A stretch of DNA of 64,000 nucleotides from Phialocephala subalpina. Its lineage: Eukaryota > Ascomycota > Leotiomycetes > Helotiales > Mollisiaceae. This document shows positions 45,196 through 56,880 of the stretch, piece by piece. The stretch spans positions 288,822-352,821 of the forward strand of contig FJOG01000040.1 of NCBI GenBank assembly GCA_900073065.1, read 5' to 3'. Below the pieces are notes generated by a model, which ran no database searches, was not told where the DNA came from, and was given only the letters and a program-made list of their open reading frames with translations. The translations under genes were made by a program, and so were the position numbers. The number at the start of each line of letters is the position of its first letter. The first letter of the stretch is position 1.

Positions 45196-47348
45196 ATGGC
45201 GTCTGATCAGACGTTCAACTCCGAGAACTCTGAGCCTTACAAATACTCTCCTCTCAATGAAGAAGCACAAGAGATCCGGCTCTTGACCTTGCTGCCTGAC
45301 ACACTCGCCTCCGATGTCCGTCTCAGTCTCGATATTACACCATTCACAGAATATCACGTTCCAAAGTTCGAGGCCGTATCCTATACCTGGGGCTCAGCCG
45401 AAAACCCGGTGAACATCTTCATTGGAGAATCAGGTCGAAAGACACTTGCCGTTACACGAAATCTCGCCGAGGCTCTGCCATATTTCCGATATGAGGACAA
45501 GCCTCGTATTCTGTGGATTGACGCGATTTGTGTCGATCAGAAGAACCTTAAAGAGAGAAGCCAGCAAGTCAAACGCATGGCTGATATATATTCGAAAACA
45601 ATTAAGGTATTAGTCTGGCTGGGCCCTGAATCGGATGATTCATCCCTTGCGCTTCACCTCTTTGAAAAAATCGCTTCGAATGTCAAAGTTGACGAAGCTA
45701 CGCGGGCACTGGTGGCTACGACGGATGATATCCATTGGGCAGACAAAGACATTAAATTACCCTTTAACGGAGTGGAGTTACTCTCTACTTTCAAACTCAT
45801 CCATCGCCCCTGGTTCGAACGTCTTTGGATATGGCAGGAGATCCATCTAGCGTCGGGTAATATCGAAGTCATGTGCGGTAGTCGGACAATTCTATGGGCG
45901 GCCCTACGATCTGCAGTCCTGTGTCTTCATATGAAGCAAATACCTATGTTTAACCAAGAAGAAGAAGCTTCCAAACCCAAACAATTGGACGCAGTTTGGA
46001 GCTTATGTTTTGGGCTTAGTAGCAACTCTATCGACGAACTCCTTGACGAAACAAAGCACTGCGTCTGCTCGGACCCGAGGGACAAGATTTATGCGTTATT
46101 GTCGCTATTATACGGTGCCCCAAGGTTCGAAATTGAGCCAGATTATGCGAAAAGCGTAAACGAAACATATCAGCATGCCACCCTTTCAATAATCAAGTCT
46201 ACGAAAAGGCTGCAAGTGTTGGCTACTGGTGAGAGCCAAGAGCACCTCGAAAGATGTCCATCTTGGGTCCCCAATGTAAGTGTACTTCGTCCGGCCCCCT
46301 TTCCCTCCCATAAAAGGTTATATTTGCGACAACTGTCGCTTTCTCTGTGGCACTCACTTCTGCCGAGTCTGTGGAATCTTTACGAACCTCGTTACTACAC
46401 CAAACTTAGAGAAAATTATTGACGCCTGCACAGTGGATAGCCCCACGGCTCTGTAATCGTTTCCCCTCCAGTTCGGCTTCGAGCGAAACAAATCACACCT
46501 TACCGGCTAATCTTCAGGGAAGTATCCTGAAAGTTGAAGGGACTGCTGTCGCCGTGGTCTGGGAAGTGGAACCAATGCTCTCATTCAGCAACCCGAAGGC
46601 TTCAACGAAAGATAGAATAAAAGAACTCATGACAATCTCAACACTAGCCGGGTTTCGAGGTGCGTCCTTTCAAAGCCATCAGCATAAAGCTTTTACTAGA
46701 GCTATTTGTTGCAACTGTTTCAGCGAGCAATACTCGCCAGCACCTACCTACTATCCAACTCTTGCAAGGAGCGAAGAAGCGGTACACCGGATTTTAACAT
46801 CCGATATTGATAACGAACTGGGATGGAATCAACCCGACTTCACATCCATCTTGAACTACGTCCGATTTGCCTGTGCAGGGAGATCTTTTTACATGACCCA
46901 AGACGGGATCTGCGGTCTAGCCCCCCTACACGCTAAAAAAGGCGACGTAGTCACAGTCCTGCTAGGATGTAACTCTCCAATGGTTCTGCGGCCCACTACA
47001 GAGGGAACCTATAAGCTCGTGGGAGAGGCATACTGTGATGGCTTCATGCATGCTGAAGCTTTGTTGGGGGCTCTGCCTGATCCCTTCGAGTTCATCATGA
47101 GATATGACAATAATAGTGGCTACTGGCAATGGGCGTTTCAGAACAAGAAGACGGGAAGGTTCCAGGTGGGAGATCCCCGACTAGGTCCGCTGCCTCCTGG
47201 GTGGGAATTAAGAAGTCATACAAAGGAGGAATTTTGGCAGCTCTTTAAAAACCATAAAACGGGAGAAGAAACGTGGTGGGATCCGAGACTCACTTCTGAG
47301 GAACTGAGAAAGCGAGGAGTTGCACTACTGGTGTTTGATTTAGTCTAG
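45196..47348 (+). CDS. HET (heterokaryon incompatibility) domain protein with C-terminal WW domain
   Basis: A protein of the fungal HET family, linked to non-self recognition and cell death in heterokaryons; many copies have no proven role. Two exons (45196-46275, 46434-47348) encode 664 residues. The HET domain shows FEAVSYTWGSAENPVNIFIG, then KPRILWIDAICVDQKNLKER and MADIYSKTIKVLVWLGPES, followed by RPWFERLWIWQEIHLA. After the intron the long middle part ends in FRGAS and CGLAPLHAKKGDVVTVLLGC, typical of the HET C-terminal half. Residues 613-645 form a WW domain: LPPGWELRSHTKEEFW, then FKNHKTGEETWWDPRL. A weaker WW-like stretch (YWQWAFQNKKTGRF, VGDPRLGPLP) precedes it. The intron removes a region with no coding similarity. 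Confidence 0.9.
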
Positions 47349-48960
47349 GACAGCACGATACCCACTGGTCTGCGAAGAAAGGTGGCGCGTTCTGTTATTT
47401 ATTTTTCGTTTCAATTAGAGAGCAGTGAGAGTTGTGATCAAGCTGGAATTGAGTACTGGGTATATCTGCGTGTGGCGAGATAATGAGCGGTACTCCAACA
47501 TCTTCGTTCTCAAAAGCTTTCTAACTCTATCCTGAGTCCGCGCTCATCATCTTTATCCGCTTTCCTCTCCTGTCGCCACACAGTACTGGCACATAACAAG
47601 TAAGCCACATAGCTTGCCGTCAATAACCATGCAAACGCACCTTTCGTGATTACGAGACTTTTATCAAACACAACCCCAATGACTGTCGAACTCATGAAGA
47701 CATGAGGGGAATAGCCAGATTGTAAACTTTGAACACTTTGTAAATTACACACTACATAACTCGACAATTTCATTATGCGTAATTCTGAACACTGCTACGC
47801 ACCGGGAAGAGCATTCGTTCGGATTCCTCAACGACCAGATTCCAGGGTCCTCACACGACAAACAATTCCCGCCATACTCATCCCACATAATTTGAACTCC
47901 CCCACCCCTCAAAATATCCAAGGTCACTTTCGGCACTCCCCTCTCCCCTGAAAAATACCCCAAAACCCACCCCTCACCCTCAAAATATCCCCAACATCAG
48001 CCCACAGAAACACCTTCCTTTCCCCACCACACAGTCTCGGTACCCATCGATCCCTGCCTCAACCCTCTCAAAAAGTGAACCTGTGTATCACAACTCGCAT
48101 TTTACGGGAAGGATTCACTTCATTCAAAAACAGATGCGGGGTAAAACAAAACAAAACACGGCATGTTGTCTCGGTGCGGAGTCCTGAACCAGTCTCAGAA
48201 TTAGACGCCCGTCTGACGCCGTAAACGCCACCGTATTAATGAGGTCGGGATCAGCTTTGGGGCGATCTGTGGCGAGGTGTCGTTTTGTCTTTTCTCGCGC
48301 CTCTTTGTGGGTGTTGGCATGGTGAATGGAAGGGTGGAAATGGTGGTGAGGATCGACAGGTACCGGTAATGGTCCGTTGGCCTCGTGGGGTGGCGAGGAT
48401 GTTGTGGTGGCAGAGTCCAGGCTTGAATCGTTTGATGAAGATGTTGTCTTCATGGCGCGATTTGAGAGAAGGGAGGAGGTATTGCGTTTCAAGAATTCCG
48501 ATATCCGCCACGATGTGTCTCTTTAAATTGTAATTGGGGTTTGGGACTGTTCTGGGCAGCTCCAGATGCCACCACTCCCAGAAATGACATTCGCCTCTCG
48601 AAAGCCCGGGATACTAACGCGTCTCGGGATCAACAACCCAAATCTGGTCTTTCGATATCCAATCCACATGTCACATTGAGCGTCCCAGAAGTAGCGCCGT
48701 CGGTAGATCTAGCCTTGTTCAAGGATGCAGATCCATCATCCAACATCTGATACTTGCATCCGTAACAAAACAAAACAAAATCTTGAATGAGATCAACAAG
48801 AAAGTCCAGAGCATGGACAGACACAATATCCCTAGATCAACCTGTGGCATATATCGCTTGACATGAGCCGTTGTAAGATCTTATTACCTATTCATGCGAA
48901 ACTGTTCTCCCACATCGTCTTTGGATTGAATAGCGTTAAGAGAGTTGAAGCATTACGAAG
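47349..48960. other. Intergenic region with G4 tract and unassigned frames
   Basis: About 1.6 kb. On the minus strand an 87-codon frame (47773-47510) encodes a hydrophobic stretch (GAFAWLLTASYVAYLLCAST) followed by a charged tail; another protein-like stretch lies just upstream (47963-47802, GYFSGERGVPKVTLDILRGG). I cannot join them into a recognised gene. A G-quadruplex-capable tract lies at 47958-47979 (minus strand). Confidence 0.35.
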
Positions 48961-50257
48961 ATGACGTTCTCTATCCCACCAGCTGCTGTTCCTGTCGTGG
49001 TAACAGGTATCCTGTTCACGACGATTGCGTTCGTGGTTGTGGTGTCGAGATTCTATACCCGGAGAGTGCTGTTGCAGAATGCCGGTGCTGATGACTATAT
49101 CATCCTGGGATCGGTGGTGAGCTTTCTCGCCCCACGAAGAGCAAATGACTGAGACCGAGACTAACCTTGAGTTCAGGCAGCGTCAATCGCCTTCCTCATC
49201 ACGGTCTTCTATCGTAAGGTCTCTTGACTTCAGAATGGAAGCAGAACTGACATTCACAGAAATCAAATTTGGCCTCGGACTTCCATTCAAGACCATCCCA
49301 CTATATGATCTCGAGGAGTTCTTCCAGGTACGTACCAGTCCGACTGTTGCGGCATCTCGCTGACCAAAAGTACCAGTGTCTCTGGATCACCATTCCCATG
49401 TACAACCTCTCACTCGTCCTCACAAAAATCTCCATCATTTTCCAATATATGCGTATCTTCACCGCAAAAAGAGTACGGCTCCTTTGCCGAATCATGGTCG
49501 GTATCCTCATCCTCTACGGATGCTGGACCTTCATCGGATCCATATTCATGTGCGTCCCGGTTGCAGCATTCTGGGACCAAAGCATCCAAGGACATTGCAT
49601 GAACAAGCTTGCGTTCTGGTTTGCGAATGCTGCCCTCAATATCACGACTGACCTAATGATCTTCGCAATACCGATGCCATTGTTGAAGCAATTGCAGTTG
49701 CCTAGACAGCAGAAGATTGGACTGATGTTCGTTTTTGGATTTGGTGCTTTGTAAGTCCAGGTATTCTTGGCTCTGACGGACATCGTGCTGATGAATCCAG
49801 CGTCTGTGTAACGAGCGTGATACGCTTGAAGAGTCTGTATCAGATCTCAGTGTCGGCCGACACATCACTCGAAGGTGTCAACGCAGCCATCTGGTCCGGA
49901 ATAGAAATCAACGTCGGCATTGCCTGCTCTTCACTCCCCGCCCTGAAACCACTGCTTGTCCGGATCCTGCCCGGACTTCGCAGCATCGTAAGCTCCAAAG
50001 ATAGATCTCGTTCAAACATGACCAGTCTTTCAGGAGAGGAGCAAGCTATTCATAATCACCAGATGAATAAACTTTCGAGAAGTTCGTTAAGGGTGGTGAA
50101 GGTGGATGAGATACAGGTTGAGCGGGAGGTGCATCAGCAGCGGGATTCCGCGCCAAGCCAAGGGAGTGAGAGTGATTTGGTGGAGTGGAGCGCGGATTGT
50201 TATTCGGAGTCTATGGGGGAGGAGCGGAGGGCGAAGAGTTCACATGAGGCTGTGTAG
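48961..50257 (+). CDS. SAT4/rhodopsin-domain integral membrane protein (PTH11-like)
   Basis: A seven-helix fungal membrane protein of the SAT4 (rhodopsin domain, PTH11-related) family; members are thought to act as receptors or remain without known ligand. Five exons (48961-49116, 49177-49213, 49260-49327, 49377-49750, 49801-50257) encode 363 residues. Helix 1 is VVVTGILFTTIAFVVVVSRF followed by the typical YTRR and ADDYIILGSV. Later signatures are FGLGLPFKTIPLYDLEEFFQ, then YNLSLVLTKISIIFQYMRIF, CVPVAAFWDQ and NITTDLMIFAIPMPLLKQLQ. The last helix is WSGIEINVGIACSSLPALKP. Exons 2 and 3 are only 37 and 68 bases, with clean splice sites. The charged C-terminal tail is cytosolic. No CFEM domain is present. 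Confidence 0.9.
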
Positions 50258-50699
50258 ATTGATACGTTGTTCGTCCTTAACTTGGAGATTACCGCGATGT
50301 TGGTGCTGTGTACCAGAACAGACATTCGGGATGTTGGCATCCTCAGATCGGGTTCTTCGGGGCCTTGGGATCCGAAAATATACGGCGGCTTTTTGAATTC
50401 TGTACAAGTACTCGAGATAGACTATCAATTCCTCAATGTAGAATGGATTGCGAAAACCTTGTGAGGTGTACGTTGGTGAAGGAGTGAGGTTCGGAGACTT
50501 GGCGAAAACCTTCAGAATCTGCCGTGCAAATAGCATCACGTGCCAAGGCGTCGGGATACCCAATCAGGACGCGTTTTGACTTTACGTGAAACCTTACTCT
50601 CATCTTTCTCCTGTCAGCATCGTGAACTTCTCCTCTCACTGTTTTCATAAACCCATAACAACTGAAATTAAATCCAAAGAACACCCAAAATCCGTCAAG
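50258..50699. other. Spacer between SAT4-type and DUF7704-like genes
   Basis: About 440 bases with no supported gene; the last part is a pyrimidine-rich promoter. Confidence 0.35.
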
Positions 50700-51362
50700 A
50701 TGGCACCGAAAACCTCAACAACTACGCACATTCATCGAATCTCACTGATATATCGAATCTGGTTCCTCTACCTCGAGCCAGTCTTTGCTCTCGGCGGCAC
50801 CTACCTCTGCCTCTACGACCCCCAGCGGATGCTTACGGGTACGGTTCCAGTACCAGCAATCGCCGCTGCCTCCCCTTCAGGCGGTGGTCCCATTCCGATT
50901 ACTCCGTTGATGCAAATGCTCCTTACAAACATCGGATCCCTCTACGTCTTATTTTCTATCAACGAAGGTCTCGTCCTCCGATTATCAAATGAGAAGAAAG
51001 TTTGGTTTGGGATCATTGGTTCCATGTTAGTGAGTGATATTGGGCATTTATATGCGGTTTACCAGATCGCTCCGGAGAGAATGCTGGAGGTTGCGGGATG
51101 GAATTCGGATGAGTGGTAAGCTCCCGCTTTCTGATCGAATTGTTTCTATTTCTGTATGGACTTGAAAGAAGCTGCAGATGAGAGGTGCCCCCAGATAGAT
51201 GCATGTTTCATGATTCTGGAACATGTAGCTCTACTCAGCCGCGGCCGAATTGTGTTGAAGAGGTGTACTGACTGAGCTTCTTGGAACAGGATCAATTATG
51301 GGACCTTGTGGTTTGGTGCCGCGTTGAGAGCTGGCTTTCTGTTGGGGTTTGGGCGAAACTGA
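50700..51362 (+). CDS. Small membrane protein, DUF7704-like
   Basis: A 162-residue protein with four predicted membrane helices, from exons 50700-51115 and 51290-51362. The pattern fits the fungal DUF7704 group: a first helix with RIWFLYLEPVFALGGTYLCL, a variable loop with a Ser/Gly/Pro-rich region, then LLTNIGSLYVLFSINEGLVL, VWFGIIGSMLVSDIGHLYAV and, after the intron, INYGTLWFGAALRAGFLLG. The family has no known function. The join across the 174-base intron restores the conserved WxNYG-type tail, which supports it. No signal peptide or catalytic motif is visible. Confidence 0.8.
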
Positions 51363-51761
51363 GGCTGTTCAGGATGAGATAAGATGGAACGGCATGAGAT
51401 GAGATGTTAGAACGGAGGTCCGAAAATCAGGAGGAAGCTTGGATCGTCACGTGCTGGACATGTCTCGAGGTTCTGAAAGAGGGTTGTTGAGCTAGAAGTG
51501 TGTAAAAAGTGCTTGAAATGCTATTCCGAAATGGATATCTATCCCATATGATACACCTAATACCTATTGTACAATATAACACTTTCTAATCCCTTCCCAA
51601 TGCAATGTGCCGTCTACCATCTATGCCCCATCTATTATGTAATGCACCTCGCTTTTCAAATGCTCAAATGTATAGAACTCCAGCAATGCCGCAATAATAA
51701 AACAATACTCCAACCCAATGCTCTGTATCCTGACAAATAAAAGATCCCGATGAATGAAGGC
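51363..51761. other. Convergent spacer, DUF7704-like gene and laccase
   Basis: About 400 bases holding the two 3' ends. AT-rich, nothing distinctive. Confidence 0.35.
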
Positions 51762-53708
51762 TCACAATCCCGAATCGTCCTTCGGTCCACTCTGTCCACC
51801 ATGATACCAACTACTCCAAGCATCACAATTCCCCTGCATGTCTGCCAGACTCATGGAGGTATCAATCTCACTCGCCCTCTCCAAGAACTGAACACCGAGT
51901 CCTTCAGACACATGCCAAGCGATATGGCAATGCATCAACCACGCACCGGGGTTGTCGGTTCGGAAAGCCAAGACCAACCATCCATTCGCAGGCAACATCG
52001 CAACATCTCTCCTCGTCGGGTTCGCGAAGTTCAAATTATCAATGTTGTCTTCCGTGAAAACAATAGGGGCTACGGGAGTTGGGACAGTGTTTGGACTCGC
52101 TCCCAACTGATAGAAATCGTGACCGTGAAGATGGATAGGATGTGCAACCGGGAATGCGTTCTGAATCACCCAGAAAGCCCAAACATTCGCATCAGGTAGT
52201 TCGTACAAGTTGAGTTCCTTGATAGCTTTGAAAGTATCGTTTGTTTCGGAGATGTATTTCAATGTTGGACGCTCCCAGTCAACATTGATGCTCTCGCCAT
52301 TGATTTGCCATCTGAACACCTTGGTTGAGGTATCGGCCTGGTTATCTCGGAGGGGGTTAAGGACTTGGGATGGTCCTGAGACATTCAAGGTATTATGGGA
52401 ACCGTTGTGGCCGTACGCGGCTCTGAAATCGTCTTCGGAGACAGGCTTGTAGATGTAAGGGACGAGTTCATCCTCATCGTAGCACCGGGGAGTATAATCA
52501 TCGCTGGCCTGTGATGTCGGGAGAGCGAGGTCGTTGCCTGCGTAGTTGAAGATGGAGACGGTGGATTGGGTGTTGGCATTTTTGCCGCAGCCGTCTTGGA
52601 CGATGGCTCGGAACCAGTAGTTTCCTAAATCGTCGTCATCGTCGGCTGTGAAGAGGACGTCGAGTCTTTGGCCGATGGCGAGGAATACCCAGTCTGCCTC
52701 ATATGGCTCGATTGGGACGAAGTCGGCTTGGATGACGGTGAAGGTGTGGCTATCCAACGAAACCATGTATCCGTTGTCGACAGCGGTGTTGATGAGTCGG
52801 AGTAGGTAGGTCTTTCCCTTGACTAGACCGGTGGTGTTGTAGTAATGACCGCCGTTACCGTTGAGGTTGATTTGTGTGCCGTTGACGAGGAGATTGTTTG
52901 CTTCTGGAGGACCACTCAACTCGGCGGCATGGCCAACGTCCCAGGTTGATTGATAGTAGTAATCCGTAATCGGATAGGTTCCAAGATCGATGTCGTAGTC
53001 GGCTGTGGAAGGGCCGTTTATAATCATTGTTCCAACAATTCCATCGCCGTATTGGTAGGTGAAATGCGAGTGATACCAACTGGAACCAAATTGAGTCTTT
53101 ACCGCGCTTGTTAGCATAGTTTTTCTCTCATGCTGGTTAGGATGTTACTTACTGCTTGGAATTTGTATGTTCTTGTTGCTCCAGGAGGAATTGGACATTC
53201 AGTGACGCCGTTGACACCATCATTATTGCATGAGTTTTGTTGCGTAATGCCGTGCCAGTGCATGCTGGTCCCGTTGTGCTCCATACTGTTCTTGACTGTG
53301 ATCTCAAGAAAGTCACCCCAATCTATAACAATTGTCAGTGCACATTCTTGGCCAAAGAGACAACGACAACTTACCTGCAGTTAGTACAGGACCAGGATAC
53401 TGGCCATTAATGACAAGCATATCCTTGGCAACGCCATCTGGGTATAGGGTTTGGTTGGTGATCTCGAGCGCGTATTTTACTGTCTTCCCTGTGTTCGGCC
53501 ATTTCGATTCCGCGTCTGTGTCGATACTGAAGTCCCCATTCCAACATCCCCGTGATGTTGGTCCATGTGTGCATCCACTCGATGTCCCTTTTGTTACGTT
53601 TAAAGATGATCTTGGTACGTATGTGGGTTTTGTGGGACGGGTAGGAATGACAGAGGCTAGACCAAGTCCAAAGACAAGGCAGCTTGACAAAAAGGCCTTG
53701 ACCGCCAT
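51762..53708 (-). CDS. Laccase (multicopper oxidase, ascomycete type)
   Basis: A secreted copper oxidase that oxidises phenols with reduction of oxygen to water, used in lignin or pigment chemistry or detoxification. Three exons (53708-53375, 53322-53153, 53096-51762) give 612 residues. A signal peptide is seen at the start (FLSSCLVFGLGLASV). The four copper motifs are complete: HWHG, WYHSH, HPIHLHGH and HCHIAWHVSEGL; the residue ten after the copper Cys is Leu. The protein ends in DSGL, the C-terminal plug of ascomycete laccases. Several N-glycosylation sequons (NGT, NDT, NTT) are present. The long upstream region (to 56880) provides its promoter. No cluster of pigment genes adjoins it. Confidence 0.95.
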
Positions 53709-56700
53709 GTGAAAGCTCGTCGGGAGTGTGCTTATCTATGGCAAAGAGGTAGTTGATGTTCGTCTAAAGTCGAGAGGAAGATAAGAGTAAAGCTAAGGTT
53801 GTGTCTTGAATCGACCAGTTGAGTTGTTAATGTGTTTGAGATGCCTTCTAGCTCAATGGGTCTGTTGCCTTATATGTGTATGGTAGTTGATAGACGAGAG
53901 CAAAGAGTCAGACTCATACGATGACAAGGTACTGGCTCAGCCTCGGACTTAGAAGTGGCAGCCTCGAGACATAGACACAATGCACAAGTAAGAATGTTGT
54001 GCACCGCAGCAAGTAATCGCTCAAACAAGTATGTGAAACTGCTGATTTTGACAGCAGGTAGGCTGTACGAAAGCGAACGTAGTCGAGCGATTGGGTAGAA
54101 AGAAGAGACGGAAAAGGTTGCACATAACATGGGTGAAATTGCAAGGGGGAAAGGAACAAGTTTTAAGCGTACTCTAAGACATGAGTAAATGCAGTCGGGA
54201 ACGAGGCACGGGGGACTAAGCCAGTCAGCTCGTTCGCGATTCTCACCGATGATGGTACGATCAATGGTACCAACGTACGAGTCTGCGGTTGGATTTCTGC
54301 TTACAGGAGGACCAAAAAGGAGAGGCATCCGACAAACGGGTCGGCCGGTTTTGGGATTCGGTAGAGATTAACCGCAAGCCTTTGCAACAAGTAGTAAGGC
54401 GCTCAATCCGGTCGCTGGTAATGCCAAGAGTGATAAAAATATACACCGATTGCCAAGTACTGTAGCCAAGTAACCGAAAGCTCAGACACCACTAAGAGCC
54501 TCGCTTTCGTAAATAATATTTACTCAGCCGCAGCATTTAGGACCACTCGACGCTTCGTAAAATCCCAAAAGATGCAGGCATCAACGGGAATCCGCCTCGT
54601 GGGAAACGTGATGCTGGAGGTCCGTCTGTCTTGGGGTGAGGGGCAAGGCTTTTCCACTCAATCTAGCACAGGCAGAAGTCAAACTACGCTATTTCAGGTT
54701 TAACCATGTGGCTGCACAGGCACCGCTTGAGGCACGTCTGCTCATTGGAGGGTTCGTCTCCAGCCTTGTGGAATGTACGATGATGCAATAACTGACCCTC
54801 ACACCAGCTCATGGTTCAAGAGGCCATCAGCCTTACCAACCTTGATCTGACTGCATCTGATCTCATTGATTAATTTAAAACATCAGTGAAATATATTAAC
54901 TCGTGCTCCCAAGACTTGGGACTTCCAAAATGGATGCCTCTGCTGCCGGCAGAGTTCAGCAAACGGAGCAGAAATAGAGACACGACCGGAAGGGACCGAC
55001 GGCTGCCCTGAATTGGGACCTCGTGGGAACTCTTCCAAATTGATCGGCATCCACGATCAAGGACCAGCAGAAGCACGATCAGAAACATGATCGGATGAAG
55101 TCGTCACAGGCTAATACAAGATCTTCGAAAAGTAGCCGCACTAGTAGCGGAGCAAACAGCGGATACGGAGTATCTTGATCAAAGGGAGCACTCCGGTCGA
55201 GACAGCAATGGTTGTGCGATTGCGAGACTGTGGAGCGCCAGGTCCTGCAGAGCCAATTCGCAGTGCATTGCGAACGTCTGCTTTCGACGATGGAGTTGTG
55301 ATGGTTTGGTAGTGGGGGCAGAATCTCACGAATCCTCCCTCCGGATTGGCGTCAGATAGAAATACATCCCGCGTATGCGTCATGGTGTGGACAGCGCGAA
55401 AGAAAATAAGGTCGTCCAGCTTTGGAACTGAGGTGAGGGGAGTCAGAGATGCGATACGAGGAGCGGAGCTGCCGACACCTGGACGTCCGGAATCCTCGAA
55501 AGGGGGGCAAGGAAATGCGAGTTCCACAGCGCTTGCTCATCCTGATCACAGAAGGTCCGACTTTGTATACGAAGTTATTACACAAAGTCGACAATTCCTC
55601 GACCTTCGAGCGCGCAGAGTTCTCGAACCAGGGAACAGTCTTCTGCAAAAGCAGCCATGTCCCAGAGTATGTCCAGCACTCGCCATTGTGCAACGTAGCT
55701 AATGCCGATGTGAACCTCGGACTCAATCTTTTGCACCTCTTCGATGTTCGGGTCTGACTGCTGGGTTCTTCAGCTCGCGCAGGAGATAGATAGAGGCTCG
55801 TATGCGAAATTGTTGCTTCATCAATGAACCCTCTTTATTTTTTCTCGGCGGGGTAGGTTTTGGATGGCCATGGAGGGGTGTGCTGCCTGATCTCTGCCAG
55901 TCAGATTTGAATGTAAGGCGCATACTGAGAGATACCCGTCAGGTATCAAAGAGTATTGAAGGTCGGCTCGTCATTCGCAGAGGGTACATGTCCTCTGATT
56001 TGTAGCCTCGCGTATTCTGCTAGCGTGCAATATCAGTCGATCGAAGTCGGAGAGGATTGTAGTCGTGTATTCCAAGTCAGAGCTTGATCGCGGCTCTCGA
56101 CATGCAAGCATGTCCACACATGGTGGGATGCAATTGTCCTGTCGATGGAGATAGGTCTAGCATGACCCTTCCGCTGAGGTCCGAGCGGTATCTGATGGTT
56201 GTCGTGAGGTCCTTATTGGGAGGTCAGTTCTTCGCTGGTGAATATCCCTGGCTTGCTGGAACTTTGGTGTACTGCTCTTTTGAAACCTCGAGTGCAGATC
56301 GTCACGCGTATCTCCCATAGGTGAAGTCAGTTGGACAATTGAAAGGTTCGAGGCATCTCCAGGAACATGCTGGCGAAGTGATGAGGAGGGTGGTGTGATG
56401 CTTAACGGAGGAAAAACGCCAAGGGAATCTGGCTGGTGCTGGTGGAATAGCGGATGACTAATCAGGTTGAGCATCTGAGATCTTGGACCACACTTCACTT
56501 CTTTCGAATTCACGCTCGTGTCTTCCAAAACAACTCCTCGTTTCGTTCTCGACCTTGAACAGCCAGCAATTGTGAAATTCACTGTTCAGAATGACGTTTC
56601 AGACAATCCTTCGGTCTGCTGTTATTCGGCAGCCTGTACGAATCGAGGGCCCGTGACATGAGGCGCAGCGCAAGTCTCATTCGATGCCTTCTCACCAGGC

Positions 56701-56880
56701 AACAAGCTCTAAAGATATCAAAGTCTTAAGCTTTCTAACTTCTCCTACATCATTTTGAGATGTCATTTACACCTTCCTTATCTTGAGGACGATCTGAATG
56801 CCCTAAACTTGCGAGGACAATATCACCAGTGTTCCTCTTCTAGCTGTTACCAACGCCTACTACACCATCAACGACCGAAC
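53709..56880. other. Gene-poor 3.2 kb region
   Basis: The longest stretch without a supported gene. It holds the laccase promoter and the NACHT gene leader. On the minus strand a decayed protein-like frame lies at about 55578-55870. Two short upstream frames (56760-56786 and 56798-56806) precede the NACHT start. No repeats or mobile-element ends were seen. Confidence 0.4.
55578..55870 (-). pseudogene. Possible gene remnant, family unknown
   Basis: Reading leftwards, MKQQFRIRASIYLLRELKNP (about 55826 down) runs, after a shift of one frame near 55765, into NIEEVQKIESEVHIGISYVA, then LDILWDMAAFAEDCSLVREL and GRGIVDFV with a stop at 55580-55578. The composition (amphipathic helices, Leu and acidic residues) is protein-like. 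No start or splice site makes a full gene, so it may be a remnant or the tail of an unrecognised gene. I do not recognise a family. Confidence 0.3.

Noticed and set aside
53870..54328. 152-codon minus-strand frame upstream of the laccase
   Set aside because: Cys/Leu/Ser-rich translation with no domain, no splice partner and a poor start context.
55566..55578. TATACGAAGTTAT, identical to one 13-base arm of loxP
   Set aside because: No second arm or spacer lies 8 bases away, and the sequence falls in the decayed frame; a chance match is the simplest reading.
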